Below the pieces are notes generated by a model, which had not been told where the DNA came from, did no database searches, and was given only the letters and a program-made list of their open reading frames with translations. A stretch of DNA of 64,000 bases. Source: Enterobacter asburiae. Lineage in GTDB: Bacteria > Pseudomonadota > Gammaproteobacteria > Enterobacterales > Enterobacteriaceae. The position numbers were made by a program, and so were the translations under genes. The stretch covers positions 248,001 to 312,000 of the forward strand of contig NZ_AP019632.1 in assembly GCF_007035645.1 (NCBI RefSeq). The letters are read 5' to 3'. Shown one piece after another: positions 53,569 through 62,772 of this stretch; the stretch's first letter is position 1, and the number at the start of each line of letters is the position of its first letter.

Positions 53569-54564
53569 ATGAAAAAGAAACGCCCCGTACTTCAGGATGT
53601 CGCCGATCGCGTCGGTGTGACCAAAATGACGGTCAGCCGTTTTTTACGTAACCCGGAACAGGTTTCCGTGGCGTTGCGTGGCAAGATTGCCGCGGCCCTT
53701 GATGAACTGGGTTATATCCCCAACCGCGCACCCGATATTCTCTCCAATGCGACCAGCCGTGCGGTGGGCGTCCTGCTTCCTTCCCTGACCAACCAGGTTT
53801 TCGCCGAAGTTTTGCGCGGCATTGAAAGCGTCACCGATGCTTTTGGCTATCAGACCATGCTCGCCCACTACGGGTACAAGCCGGAACTGGAAGAGGAACG
53901 TCTTGAATCGATGCTTTCCTGGAACATCGACGGCCTGATTTTAACCGAACGTACCCACACTGCCCGCACGCTCAAAATGATTGAAGTGGCCGGTATCCCG
54001 GTGGTGGAGCTGATGGACAGCCAGTCGCCGTGCCTCGATATCGCCGTGGGGTTCGATAACTTCGAAGCGGCGCGCCAGATGACGGCGGCCATCATTGCCC
54101 GTGGGCATCGTCATATCGCCTATCTGGGTGCGCGTCTTGATGAACGTACTATCATCAAACAGAAGGGATACGAGCAGGCGATGCTCGACGCGAACCTAAC
54201 CCCGTACAGCGTGATGGTGGAGCAGTCCTCTTCCTATACGTCGGGTATTGAGCTGATGCGCCAGGCACGACGCGAGTATCCGCAACTGGACGGTATTTTC
54301 TGTACCAACGATGACCTTGCGGTCGGCGCGGCGTTTGAGTGTCAGCGTCTGGGGCTCAAGATCCCGGATGATATGGCGATTGCCGGTTTCCACGGCCACG
54401 ACATTGGCCAGGTGATGGAGCCGCGTCTGGCGAGCGTCCTGACCCCGCGTGAACGTATGGGCCGCATTGGCGCAGAACGCCTGCTGGCGCGCATTCGTGG
54501 CGAGACGGTTACCCCAAAAATGTTAGATTTAGGTTTCACCTTGTCACCGGGTGGATCTATTTGA
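53569..54564 (+). CDS. gntR: GntR, gluconate repressor (LacI family)
   Basis: LacI-family repressor of the GntI gluconate genes, released by gluconate or its phosphate. It has 331 residues as in E. coli. The DNA-binding head is LQDVADRVGVTKMTVSRFLRNPEQVS (8-33) and the hinge helix is YIPNRAPDILS. The periplasmic-binding-type core has GVLLPSLTNQVFAEVLRGIE and AIAGFHGHDIGQ. Start 53569 (MKKKRPVLQDV) follows TCAGGACG; a longer frame crosses the yhhW terminator and was rejected. It lies just upstream of gntKU. Confidence 0.97.
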   Translation: MKKKRPVLQDVADRVGVTKMTVSRFLRNPEQVSVALRGKIAAALDELGYIPNRAPDILSNATSRAVGVLLPSLTNQVFAEVLRGIESVTDAFGYQTMLAHYGYKPELEEERLESMLSWNIDGLILTERTHTARTLKMIEVAGIPVVELMDSQSPCLDIAVGFDNFEAARQMTAAIIARGHRHIAYLGARLDERTIIKQKGYEQAMLDANLTPYSVMVEQSSSYTSGIELMRQARREYPQLDGIFCTNDDLAVGAAFECQRLGLKIPDDMAIAGFHGHDIGQVMEPRLASVLTPRERMGRIGAERLLARIRGETVTPKMLDLGFTLSPGGSI

Positions 54565-54573
54565 ACTGACAAA

Positions 54574-54671
54574 TTTGAAGTAGCTCACACTTATTCACTT
54601 CGCGCACGTTTGGATATTGCTTCTCTTTTGCCCCGGCAGGACAATGTTACCGATAACTGTTACCCGTAACA
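54574..54671 (+). promoter_or_regulatory. gntKU promoter with CRP and GntR sites
   Basis: A CRP site TTTGA-AGTAGC-TCACA (54574-54589). Promoter TTGCTT (54617-54622), 17 nt, GACAAT (54640-54645). Two GntR-type operators follow: ATGTTA-CCGA-TAACTG (54644-54659) covering the -10, and TGTTAC-CC-GTAACA (54658-54671, fully palindromic). The layout predicts gluconate induction and glucose repression, as in E. coli. Confidence 0.85.
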
Positions 54672-54690
54672 ATTGACTGAGGGACACCCT

Positions 54691-55218
54691 TTGAGCACGA
54701 CTAATCACGATCACCACGTCTACGTCCTGATGGGCGTTTCCGGTAGCGGGAAATCAGCCGTAGCCAGCGAAGTGGCGCATCAACTCCAGGCTGCGTTCCT
54801 TGATGGCGACTTCCTCCATCCGCGCAGCAACATCATGAAAATGGCCTCCGGCGAGCCGCTGAACGACGACGACCGCAAACCGTGGTTGCAGGCGCTGAAT
54901 GACGCCGCGTTCGCCATGCAGCGCACCAACAAAGTCTCCCTGATTGTCTGCTCTGCGCTGAAAAAAACCTACCGCGACCTGCTGCGCGACGGTAACCCGA
55001 ACCTCTCTTTCATCTACCTGAAAGGGGATTTCGAGGTGATTGAAAGCCGTCTGAAGGCGCGTAAAGGTCACTTCTTCAAAACCCAGATGCTGGTGACGCA
55101 GTTCGAAGCGCTGCAGGAGCCGGGTGAAGATGAGAAAGATGTCTTAGTGGTTGATATCGATCAGTCACTGGAAGGTGTTGTTGCCAGCACCATCGAGGTC
55201 ATTAATAAAAGGCAGTAA
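54691..55218 (+). CDS. gntK: GntK, thermoresistant gluconokinase
   Basis: Phosphorylates gluconate to 6-phosphogluconate for the Entner-Doudoroff and pentose phosphate routes. It has 175 residues. Walker A is GVSGSGKS (15-22), and FLDGDFLHPRSNIMKMASGEPLNDDDRKPWL is the substrate region. The start is TTG at 54691: it gives the E. coli N-terminus MSTTNHDHHVYVLMG and has GAGGG 9 nt upstream. The alternative ATG at 54673 would place six extra residues over the likely leader. Confidence 0.94.
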   Translation: MSTTNHDHHVYVLMGVSGSGKSAVASEVAHQLQAAFLDGDFLHPRSNIMKMASGEPLNDDDRKPWLQALNDAAFAMQRTNKVSLIVCSALKKTYRDLLRDGNPNLSFIYLKGDFEVIESRLKARKGHFFKTQMLVTQFEALQEPGEDEKDVLVVDIDQSLEGVVASTIEVINKRQ

Positions 55219-55221
55219 GTT

Positions 55222-56562
55222 TTGAGTACATTAACGCTAGTTTTGACAGCAGTGGGTTCCGTGTTGCTGCTGCTGTTTTTAGTGATGAAGGCGCGTATGC
55301 ACGCTTTTGTCGCTTTGATGGTGGTTTCTATAGGTGCAGGTCTCTTTTCCGGTATGCCGCTCGACAAGATCGCCGCGACGATGGAAAAAGGGATGGGCGG
55401 CACGCTGGGCTTCCTGGCGATTGTGGTCGCCCTTGGCGCGATGTTTGGCAAGATTTTGCACGAGACGGGCGCGGTCGACCAGATTGCCGTCAAGATGCTG
55501 AAATCCTTCGGCCACAGCCGCGCGCACTACGCGATTGGTCTGGCTGGCCTGATTTGCGCGCTGCCGCTGTTCTTCGAAGTGGCCGTAGTGCTGCTGATAA
55601 GCGTCGCGTTCTCCATGGCGCGCCATACCGGCACTAACCTCGTGAAGCTGGTTATTCCGCTGTTTGCGGGCGTGGCGGCGGCCGCAGCGTTCCTGCTGCC
55701 TGGGCCTGCGCCGATGCTGCTGGCGTCTCAGATGCACGCTGACTTTGGCTGGATGATCCTGATTGGCCTGTGCGCGGCAATCCCGGGGATGATTATTGCC
55801 GGTCCGCTGTGGGGCAACTTCATCAGCCGTTACGTTGAGCTACACATTCCGGATGACGTCACCGAGCCGCACCTGGGCGAGGGCAAAATGCCGTCCTTCG
55901 GCTTCAGCCTGTCGCTGATCCTGCTCCCGCTGGTTCTCGTGGGTCTGAAAACCATCGCCGCGCGCTTTGTGCCGGTGGGTTCCAGCGCCTACGAATGGTT
56001 CGAGTTCATCGGTCATCCGTTCACGGCGATCCTGGTGGCCTGTCTGGTGGCGATTTACGGCCTGGCGATGCGTCAGGGAATGCCGAAAGACCGGGTGATG
56101 GAGATCTGCGGTGCCGCGCTGCAGCCTGCGGGTATTATCCTGCTGGTGATCGGCGCTGGCGGCGTGTTCAAGCAGGTGCTGGTGGATTCCGGCGTGGGCC
56201 CGGCTCTGGGCGAAGCGCTGACCGGGATGGGCCTGCCGATTGCGGTCACCTGCTTCGTGCTGGCCGCGGCGGTGCGCATCATCCAGGGTTCCGCAACCGT
56301 GGCGTGCTTAACCGCCGTGGGTCTGGTGATGCCGGTGATTGAACAGCTGAACTACTCCGGTGCGCAGATGGCCGCGCTGTCTATCTGTATCGCGGGCGGT
56401 TCGATTGTGGTCTCTCACGTTAACGACGCGGGCTTCTGGCTGTTCGGTAAATTTACCGGCGCCACCGAAGCGCAAACCCTGAAAACCTGGACGCTGATGG
56501 AAACCATCCTTGGCACAACGGGCGCCATTGTCGGGATGATTGCTTTCACACTGCTGAGCTGA
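55222..56562 (+). CDS. gntU: GntU, low-affinity gluconate transporter
   Basis: Inner-membrane gluconate permease of the GntP family. It has 446 residues and about 12-14 helices. Conserved stretches are GGTLGFLAIVVALGAMFGKILHETGA, CALPLFFEVAVVLLISVAF and GSATVACLTAVGLVMP. The start is TTG, three bases after the gntK stop codon; it gives the E. coli N-terminus (STLTLVLTAVGSVLLLLFLVMKARMHAF). It forms an operon with gntK. The reading frame is intact. It is the last gene of the displaced block. Confidence 0.95.
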   Translation: MSTLTLVLTAVGSVLLLLFLVMKARMHAFVALMVVSIGAGLFSGMPLDKIAATMEKGMGGTLGFLAIVVALGAMFGKILHETGAVDQIAVKMLKSFGHSRAHYAIGLAGLICALPLFFEVAVVLLISVAFSMARHTGTNLVKLVIPLFAGVAAAAAFLLPGPAPMLLASQMHADFGWMILIGLCAAIPGMIIAGPLWGNFISRYVELHIPDDVTEPHLGEGKMPSFGFSLSLILLPLVLVGLKTIAARFVPVGSSAYEWFEFIGHPFTAILVACLVAIYGLAMRQGMPKDRVMEICGAALQPAGIILLVIGAGGVFKQVLVDSGVGPALGEALTGMGLPIAVTCFVLAAAVRIIQGSATVACLTAVGLVMPVIEQLNYSGAQMAALSICIAGGSIVVSHVNDAGFWLFGKFTGATEAQTLKTWTLMETILGTTGAIVGMIAFTLLS

Positions 56563-56592
56563 ATGCGGTGATTTAACAAGGCTCAAAAATAA

Positions 56593-56677
56593 GGCCCGGT
56601 AGCGTTAACGCTTACCGGGCCTTTATATTATGCAGAACGCCAGGCCGGGTCAGGTGAAACCACCAACCTGGCTTTTT
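56593..56677. repeat. REP hairpin and terminator at the gntU/plsB border
   Basis: GGCCCGGT/ACCGGGCC arms (56593-56621) form a near-perfect palindrome with TTAACGC in the centre. A second hairpin with CCAGG...CCTGG arms (56641-56670) is followed by CTTTTTC and can end gntU transcription. This is the right border of the block that lies elsewhere in E. coli; the core matches the REP at 25807. Confidence 0.85.
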
Positions 56678-56681
56678 CACA

Positions 56682-59102
56682 TCACTCGCCCTGCGTCGAG
56701 CTCTCGATCGTCAAACGCACATCCGACGTAATGAGTTCGGCCAGCATCTGGTACACCTTCAGCGTCTCTTCCGGCTCGGCATCGCCCGTATCGCTGATGT
56801 AGCCTTCGTCACGCAGCGTCAGGACCAGAGAGCTGAAGACCGCTTTGTCGAAGAACTCCGGGGCGTTAATGCCGTGCAGAACGGACAGGCGCTGTGCCAG
56901 CGTCCGGCTCTCTTTCTCCAGCGTGCCGCGGTTGATAGACGGGTTCGCACTCAGCAGCCAGAACGTAATGGCGTAGCGCTGCAGCGTTTCGCGCGCACCG
57001 GCCGCAAGCAGTTGCAGAGTTCGGGAACGCGACGGATTGATGTGCAGCTCGTCGTTTGAGACGGTGATCAGCCCCTGACGACGCAGCTCTTCCGTCAGTT
57101 TGTCCAGTTCGCCCGCCAGCTCGTCTTTGCTCCAGCGCAGGAACAGCTCCGCTTTCAGCATCGGATAGAGCGTCTCAACGTGACGCAATAGCTCCTGACG
57201 CGAAATACGGCGATGCTGGGTGATGATAGCCGCCATGAGTGACGGCAGCATCAGCATATGGGTGATGTTGTTGCGGTAGTAGGTCATCAGCACTGCCTGC
57301 TCGCGCGGCAGAATGATGATGTCGCCGATCGTGTCCTTTTCGACTTCAAACTTGTTCATCTGCAGCGCGTGATCGATAAGCTCACTGGCGGTAGCAGAAG
57401 GCACGGTTGAATCAACGGAATACGGCACGTTGCGCATCATGTCCAGATAGCAATCCAGCTGCTCCGTGAGCTGTTCGCGGGTCAGCGAGCGCTGACGCGA
57501 AGCCAGAAGCGCCGTACAGCACAGGTTCATGGCGTTAGCCGCACCGGCGTTGTTAATGCGCACCATCAGCTCGGACGCGATGCCGTTGACCGTTGGCGTC
57601 AGCCAGGCCGGACGAATCGCTTCGATAGGATCGATGGACTCGCGCCACTCGGGAACGTGATGGTTCAGATACGTCATCAGCGGCATGGGTTCGCCGAAGT
57701 TCACGTAGCCCTGACCGAGATTGCGTAGCTTGCTCAAGCCGCGCAGCATCTGCGGCAGGCTCTCTTTCTCTTTGGTCGCACCGCGCAGCTCTTTGGCGTA
57801 CGTGCCCACTTCCATCACGTGCTCATAGCCAATGTAGATTGGCACCAGCGTGATTGGACGGGTTCCTCCGCGCAGCATCGCCTGAATGGTCATCGACAGC
57901 GTGCCGGTCTTCGGATCGAGCAGACGTCCGGTACGGGAACGACCGCCCTCCACGAAGTACTCCACGGAATAGCCGCGGCTGAACAGCTCGCCCAGATATT
58001 CGCGGAACACGGTGGAGTAGAGCTTGTTGCCCTTGAAGGTGCGACGGATAAAGAACGCGCCCAGGCGGCGGAAAATCGGACCTGCTGGCCAGAAATTCAG
58101 GTTGATACCGGCAGCAATGTGCGGCGGTACCAGCCCCTGGTGATAGAGCACGTAGGAAAGAAGCAGGTAGTCCATGTGGCTGCGGTGGCAGGGAACATAG
58201 ACAATCTCATGGCCATCGTGCGCCAGCTGACGCACACGTTCAGCATTATGAACGTTGATGCCCTGATACAGGCGGTTCCAGGTAAAGCCGAGAATACGAT
58301 CGGACAGGCGAATCATCTCGTAAGAGAAGTTCGCTGCAATCTCTTCCATCAGCGCAATGGCGTTCTGCTGGGCTTTCTCATGCGATATTTTCTTGCTGCG
58401 CGCTTCGTCTTCAACGGCGCGGGCAATCGCTTTGGAGGCCAGCAGCTTGTTGAACAGATCCTGACGCGCCGGGAGACGCGGCCCTACGGCAGCGAGTCGC
58501 TGGCGGGCGAAGTGCATACGCGCCACGCGCGCCAGTTTTTGCGCGATGATCTTGTCGGTACCGTGCTCGTCCGCCATACGACGCAGCGAAACGGAAGGGG
58601 AGAAACGCACAAAGCTGTCGCGTCCCAGCCAGGAGACCGCGAAGAACTTCTGGATGCCGTTAAGCATGCGCAGCGGCGGATTCTCTTCACCTTTTTCACG
58701 GCCCGGACGACGACCAAACATCACCGATACCGGCACCATCTGCACATCCAGATCGGGGTTGCTGCGGTGCAGGTCAAGATAGTCGTGGAACAGCTTGATG
58801 GACTCTTCTTTTGGCGTGTAGTAGGTAAACACGCGCGGTCCACCGTGAATGAACACGTAGCGCGGCAGCAGCGTACCGTCAACTTCAAGCGGTTCAAGCG
58901 GGTCCGGTAAGTCATGCGCCAGACACTGGGCGCGAAGCGTCAGTAAGTCTGCCTTCGAGTTATAAGGCAAAACGTACATAATAGGACGCGACGTATCGAG
59001 CCCCAATTCCAGCGCGGGTTCTGCTGGGATAGACTTGCTTTTTACCAGGATGCTTAATGGTAAATTAAGTAATTTGTAGTAAATTCGTGGCCAGCCGGAC
59101 AT
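56682..59102 (-). CDS. plsB: PlsB, glycerol-3-phosphate acyltransferase
   Basis: Inner-membrane-bound enzyme that acylates position 1 of glycerol-3-phosphate, the first step of phospholipid synthesis. It has 806 residues. The acyltransferase motifs are in order: [14 protein letters not shown] (HX4D, about 303), [36 protein letters not shown] and [11 protein letters not shown]. The start at 59102 gives [17 protein letters not shown] as in E. coli; a 21-codon upstream extension is not conserved. It is divergent from dgkA, another phospholipid gene. Confidence 0.97.
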   Translation of the reverse strand: MSGWPRIYYKLLNLPLSILVKSKSIPAEPALELGLDTSRPIMYVLPYNSKADLLTLRAQCLAHDLPDPLEPLEVDGTLLPRYVFIHGGPRVFTYYTPKEESIKLFHDYLDLHRSNPDLDVQMVPVSVMFGRRPGREKGEENPPLRMLNGIQKFFAVSWLGRDSFVRFSPSVSLRRMADEHGTDKIIAQKLARVARMHFARQRLAAVGPRLPARQDLFNKLLASKAIARAVEDEARSKKISHEKAQQNAIALMEEIAANFSYEMIRLSDRILGFTWNRLYQGINVHNAERVRQLAHDGHEIVYVPCHRSHMDYLLLSYVLYHQGLVPPHIAAGINLNFWPAGPIFRRLGAFFIRRTFKGNKLYSTVFREYLGELFSRGYSVEYFVEGGRSRTGRLLDPKTGTLSMTIQAMLRGGTRPITLVPIYIGYEHVMEVGTYAKELRGATKEKESLPQMLRGLSKLRNLGQGYVNFGEPMPLMTYLNHHVPEWRESIDPIEAIRPAWLTPTVNGIASELMVRINNAGAANAMNLCCTALLASRQRSLTREQLTEQLDCYLDMMRNVPYSVDSTVPSATASELIDHALQMNKFEVEKDTIGDIIILPREQAVLMTYYRNNITHMLMLPSLMAAIITQHRRISRQELLRHVETLYPMLKAELFLRWSKDELAGELDKLTEELRRQGLITVSNDELHINPSRSRTLQLLAAGARETLQRYAITFWLLSANPSINRGTLEKESRTLAQRLSVLHGINAPEFFDKAVFSSLVLTLRDEGYISDTGDAEPEETLKVYQMLAELITSDVRLTIESSTQGE

Positions 59103-59256
59103 AAACGATGTAAAGCCTCTGGTTAATAATGCAATTGCGGCGCAAGGATAACAGAAAGCGCGCAAAATTTCTGTTGTTACCCGTCATACTTCAGGCTGTA
59201 GCGAAACGCGCTACAGTTCCTGTTACTGACGCTTTTTTTCATAAAAGGTTCTTTTA

Positions 59257-59625
59257 ATGGCCAATAATACCACTGGGTTAACGCGTATCATCAAAGCCGC
59301 CGGCTATTCATGGAAAGGTTTCCGTGCCGCGTGGATCAACGAAGCCGCCTTTCGCCAGGAGGGCGTCGCCGCTATCATCGCGGTGATCATCGCCTCTTTC
59401 CTTGATGTTGATGCTATTACCCGCGTACTTCTAATCGGTTCCGTGCTTCTGGTGATGATAGTGGAAATTCTTAATAGCGCTATTGAAGCCGTTGTTGATC
59501 GCATTGGTTCAGATTTCCACGAGCTTTCTGGCCGCGCAAAAGACATGGGCTCTGCTGCCGTGTTGCTGGCGATTATCACTGCCGTTATCACCTGGGTCAC
59601 GCTGCTTTGGTCACATTTCCGATGA
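59257..59625 (+). CDS. dgkA: DgkA, diacylglycerol kinase
   Basis: Trimeric inner-membrane kinase that recycles diacylglycerol, left by membrane-derived oligosaccharide synthesis, to phosphatidate. It has 122 residues as in E. coli: an amphipathic N-terminal helix, then three membrane helices. The catalytic motif is MIVEILNSAIEAVVDRIGSDFHELSGRAKDMGSAAV, with Glu70 and Glu77 (69 and 76 without Met). AAAAGGTTCTTTTA precedes the ATG. Confidence 0.97.
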   Translation: MANNTTGLTRIIKAAGYSWKGFRAAWINEAAFRQEGVAAIIAVIIASFLDVDAITRVLLIGSVLLVMIVEILNSAIEAVVDRIGSDFHELSGRAKDMGSAAVLLAIITAVITWVTLLWSHFR

Positions 59626-59670
59626 GCCTCGAGGAATAATTAAGTCCCTGGTTTTTTGTGCAGTTTTTGG

Positions 59671-59725
59671 TTCCAAAATCGCCTTTGACTGTATATACTC
59701 ACAGCATAACTGTATATACACCCAG
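59671..59725 (+). promoter_or_regulatory. lexA promoter with two SOS boxes
   Basis: -35 TTCCAA (59671-59676), 17 nt, -10 TATACT (59694-59699). LexA boxes: CTGTATATACTCACAG (59689-59704) overlaps the -10, and CTGTATATACACCCAG (59710-59725) lies 21 bp downstream. Spacing and sequence match E. coli lexA, so tight autoregulation is expected, shared by dinF. Confidence 0.96.
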
Positions 59726-59733
59726 GGGGCGGA

Positions 59734-60342
59734 ATGAAAGCGTTAACGACCAGGCAGCAAGAGGTGTTTGATCTCATCCGGGATCATATCGGCCAGACGG
59801 GTATGCCACCCACGCGTGCGGAAATCGCGCAGCGTCTGGGCTTCCGTTCTCCGAATGCTGCCGAAGAACACCTGAAAGCGCTGGCGCGTAAAGGCGTGAT
59901 TGAGATTGTTTCAGGCGCGTCACGTGGTATCCGCCTGCTGGTGGAAGAAGAGACGGGCATTCCGCTGATAGGCCGTGTTGCCGCCGGTGAGCCTTTACTG
60001 GCACAGCAGCATATTGAAGGCCACTACCAGGTTGATCCTGGCATGTTCAAACCGAGCGCAGATTTCCTGCTGCGCGTTAGCGGTATGTCGATGAAAGACA
60101 TCGGTATTCTTGACGGCGATCTGCTTGCGGTGCACAAAACGCAGGATGTGCGTAACGGTCAGGTGGTTGTCGCGCGCATTGATGATGAAGTTACCGTCAA
60201 GCGTCTGAAAAAACAGGGTAACACCGTTCAGTTGCTGCCTGAAAACAATGAGTTCTCCCCGATTGTGGTCGATCTCCGCGAACACAACTTCTCTATCGAA
60301 GGACTGGCGGTTGGGGTCATTCGCAACGGTGAATGGCTATAA
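59734..60342 (+). CDS. lexA: LexA, SOS repressor
   Basis: Represses SOS genes and self-cleaves when RecA filaments form. It has 202 residues as in E. coli. The winged HTH has [26 protein letters not shown] (25-50). The scissile bond Ala84-Gly85 is in RVAAGEPLL, the catalytic Ser is in GMSMKDIGI and the catalytic Lys in [18 protein letters not shown] precedes the ATG. It is transcribed with dinF, 63 nt downstream. Confidence 0.98.
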   Translation: MKALTTRQQEVFDLIRDHIGQTGMPPTRAEIAQRLGFRSPNAAEEHLKALARKGVIEIVSGASRGIRLLVEEETGIPLIGRVAAGEPLLAQQHIEGHYQVDPGMFKPSADFLLRVSGMSMKDIGILDGDLLAVHKTQDVRNGQVVVARIDDEVTVKRLKKQGNTVQLLPENNEFSPIVVDLREHNFSIEGLAVGVIRNGEWL

Positions 60343-60405
60343 TCTCTTCCTGACAGGCTATGGCGCCGCTGTAGCCTGCTTCATTCTCCACTCCCGGTAT
60401 TTTTC

Positions 60406-61743
60406 ATGTCACTGCTGACGGAATCAGATAAGGCATTGTGGCGTCTCGCTCTGCCGATGATTTTCTCCAATATCACCGTGCCCTTGCTGGGGCTGGTCGA
60501 TACTGCCGTTATTGGTCATCTTGATTCGCCTGTTTATCTTGGCGGCGTGGCGATTGGCGCGACGGCAACCAGCTTCCTGTTTATGCTGCTGCTCTTTTTG
60601 CGCATGAGCACCACCGGGCTCACGGCACAGGCTTATGGTGCAAAAGATCCGCTGCGTCTGGCGCGCGCGCTGGTCCAGCCGCTGATCCTTGCGCTTGGCG
60701 CGGGAGTGTTAATCGTTTTATTACGTACGCCCCTGATCGACCTTGCGCTCCATGTTGTCGGCGGCAGCGAGGCGGTACTGGCTCAGGCGCGTCGTTTCCT
60801 TGAAATTCGCTGGCTCAGCGCGCCCGCCTCGCTGGCAAACCTGGTTCTGCTGGGGTGGCTACTGGGCGTGCAGTACGCCCGTGCACCGGTGATTTTGCTG
60901 GTGGCAGGCAACCTTCTCAACATTGTGCTGGATGTCTGGCTGGTAATGGGCCTGCATATGAACGTGCAGGGCGCGGCGCTGGCGACGGCGATTGCCGAAT
61001 ACGGAACCTTTATTATCGGTCTGTGGATGGTCTGGCGCGTGCTGGCGATGCGCGGGATCTCCCTGGCGCTGCTCAAAACCGCATGGCGCGGCAATATCCG
61101 TAGGCTGCTGGCGCTCAATCGTGACATCATGCTGCGCTCGCTGCTGCTTCAGCTCTGCTTCGGCGCGCTGACGGTTTTCGGGGCCCGACTGGGGCCAGAA
61201 ATCGTCGCGGTCAACGCGGTATTGATGACGCTGCTGACCTTTACCGCCTACGCGCTGGACGGATTTGCCTATGCGGTAGAAGCGCATTCCGGGCAGGCGT
61301 ACGGGGCGCGCGAAAGCGAGCAGCTTAGGGACGTCTGGCGGGCAGCCTGCCGCCAGTCTGGGCTGGTGGCGCTGGCGTTTGGCCTGGTTTACGCCTGCTT
61401 TGGTGAGCAAATTGTCGCGTTGCTTACGTCTCTTCCTGCGCTGCGCGAGCTGGCGAGTCACTATCTCATCTGGCAAGTCATCTTACCGGTGGTCGGCGTC
61501 TGGTGTTATCTGCTGGACGGCATGTTTATTGGTGCGACGCGCGGAGCGGAAATGCGTAACAGCATGGCGGTCGCGGCGGCCGGGTTTGGTCTGACGCTGC
61601 TGACGCTTCCCTGGCTGGGTAATCACGGTTTGTGGCTGGCCCTGGCCGTTTTCCTCTCGCTGCGAGGGATATCGCTGGCTTTTATCTGGCACCGCCACTG
61701 GCAAAACGATACCTGGTTCCCTTCACGTCACGATATATCGTGA
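60406..61743 (+). CDS. dinF: DinF, SOS-inducible MATE-family efflux protein
   Basis: Inner-membrane protein of the MATE family (DinF branch), 445 residues and 12 helices in two related halves (about 15-215 and 235-435). Motifs are ALPMIFSNITVPLLGLVDTAVIGHLD and AYALDGFAYAVEAHSGQAYGA. In E. coli it is made with LexA in the SOS response and has been linked to protection from oxidative stress and bile salts; its substrate is uncertain. The start MSLLTESDKALWRLALPM follows TTTTTC without a strong ribosome-binding site, so coupling to lexA is possible. Confidence 0.94.
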   Translation: MSLLTESDKALWRLALPMIFSNITVPLLGLVDTAVIGHLDSPVYLGGVAIGATATSFLFMLLLFLRMSTTGLTAQAYGAKDPLRLARALVQPLILALGAGVLIVLLRTPLIDLALHVVGGSEAVLAQARRFLEIRWLSAPASLANLVLLGWLLGVQYARAPVILLVAGNLLNIVLDVWLVMGLHMNVQGAALATAIAEYGTFIIGLWMVWRVLAMRGISLALLKTAWRGNIRRLLALNRDIMLRSLLLQLCFGALTVFGARLGPEIVAVNAVLMTLLTFTAYALDGFAYAVEAHSGQAYGARESEQLRDVWRAACRQSGLVALAFGLVYACFGEQIVALLTSLPALRELASHYLIWQVILPVVGVWCYLLDGMFIGATRGAEMRNSMAVAAAGFGLTLLTLPWLGNHGLWLALAVFLSLRGISLAFIWHRHWQNDTWFPSRHDIS

Positions 61744-61863
61744 CGGTTAAAGATTCCGAATATCAAATCAACTGCCGAATCCTTAACTACAATAATTATC
61801 ACGTCCAGCAGAAAAGAACGTAACGGACGTTACGACCCGACGCTTAACTAAGAGGACACGATG

Positions 61864-62073
61864 ATGAATAAAGACGAAATCGGCGGCAACTGGAAGCAGT
61901 TCAAAGGTAAAGCGAAAGAACAGTGGGGTAAGCTGACCGATGACGATATGACCGTCATTGAAGGTAAACGCGATCAGCTTGTCGGTAAAATCCAGGAGCG
62001 TTACGGCTACGCAAAAGACCAGGCGGAAAAAGAAGTGGGCGACTGGGAAAAACGCAACGACTACCGCTGGTAA
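61864..62073 (+). CDS. yjbJ: YjbJ, CsbD-like stress protein
   Basis: A 69-residue, highly charged CsbD-family protein: IGGNWKQFKGKAKEQWGKLTDDD, then IEGKRDQLVGKIQERYGYAKDQAEKEVGDWEKR. It is abundant in stationary-phase E. coli and is a sigma-S-dependent general stress protein of unknown function; it has no membrane segment or signal. The second ATG (61864) matches the E. coli length; the first (61861) is also possible. GAGG lies 5-8 nt upstream. TACAAT (61788-61793) may be the -10. Confidence 0.93.
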   Translation: MNKDEIGGNWKQFKGKAKEQWGKLTDDDMTVIEGKRDQLVGKIQERYGYAKDQAEKEVGDWEKRNDYRW

Positions 62074-62112
62074 CCGGGCTATACCCGCAAGTACAAGGAA
62101 GTACACCCTGAG

Positions 62113-62138
62113 GGCGGCCATGAGCCGCCTTTGCTTTT
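62113..62138 (+). terminator. yjbJ intrinsic terminator
   Basis: GGCGGC-CATGA-GCCGCC forms a 6-bp stem followed by TTTGCTTTT, in the spacer between the convergent genes yjbJ and zur. Confidence 0.75.
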
Positions 62139-62145
62139 ACTACTG

Positions 62146-62658
62146 CTAACGCGGTTTTTTCTTCACAAGAATAGAGTGGTCGTGCTGACATGCGTCCTGA
62201 TGGCGGCAGGCTTCCACTTCCACGCAGGCAGAGCACAGTCCGTGCGCTTCAATCACGTTATGACGCAGGGCAAAACCCATTTTCGCCGCCAGCGTATGCA
62301 TAATATCTTCCACGCCTTCCGCAGCCTCTTCTTTCACCACGCCGCAGCGGTCGCAGATAAACATCGCCGATGTATGGGTGGGCTGATCGAACAGATGGCA
62401 CAACACGTAGCTGTTGGTGGACTCAACTTTATGCACGAATCCTTGTTCCAGCAGGAAATCAAGGGCGCGATACACGGTTGGTGGTTTCGCCTGCGGCTCG
62501 CTTTCGCGGAGCAGGTCCAGCAGATCGTAAGCGCTGATGGCACCCTGCTGCAGGCTCATCAGACGTAAGACTTCAAGGCGCTGCGGAGTCAGGCGCACAT
62601 TGCGTTGCGAACACAGCTTTTCGGCCTGCGCTAACAGCTCTTTTGTGGACTTATCCAT
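62146..62658 (-). CDS. zur: Zur, zinc uptake regulator (Fur family)
   Basis: Zinc-sensing repressor of znuABC and related zinc-uptake genes. It has 170 residues: N-terminal winged HTH (VRLTPQRLEVLRLMSLQQGAISAYDLLDLLRESEPQAKPPTVYRALDFLLEQGFVHKVES), then the dimer domain. Structural zinc cysteines are in ICDRCGVV and LCSACVEVEAC. CHLFDQPTHTS supplies regulatory-site ligands, and the tail has CRHQDACQHDH. It is divergent from the cupin gene. In E. coli dusA follows zur instead. Confidence 0.97.
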   Translation of the reverse strand: MDKSTKELLAQAEKLCSQRNVRLTPQRLEVLRLMSLQQGAISAYDLLDLLRESEPQAKPPTVYRALDFLLEQGFVHKVESTNSYVLCHLFDQPTHTSAMFICDRCGVVKEEAAEGVEDIMHTLAAKMGFALRHNVIEAHGLCSACVEVEACRHQDACQHDHSILVKKKPR

Positions 62659-62772
62659 TTAGCACCCCGGATGTTATAGGACGGAAACCCCCACTTTATC
62701 ATGTTCTGGTAAAAACGCCGAGATCCGCCAGTCTGTGCTATACCTGACCCATTGCAAACCGGGAAATAAACA

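Noticed and set aside
25752..56681. Displaced block considered as a genomic island or prophage
   Set aside because: All genes but one are core chromosomal orthologues in E. coli order; no integrase, tRNA site, direct repeats or phage genes at the borders.
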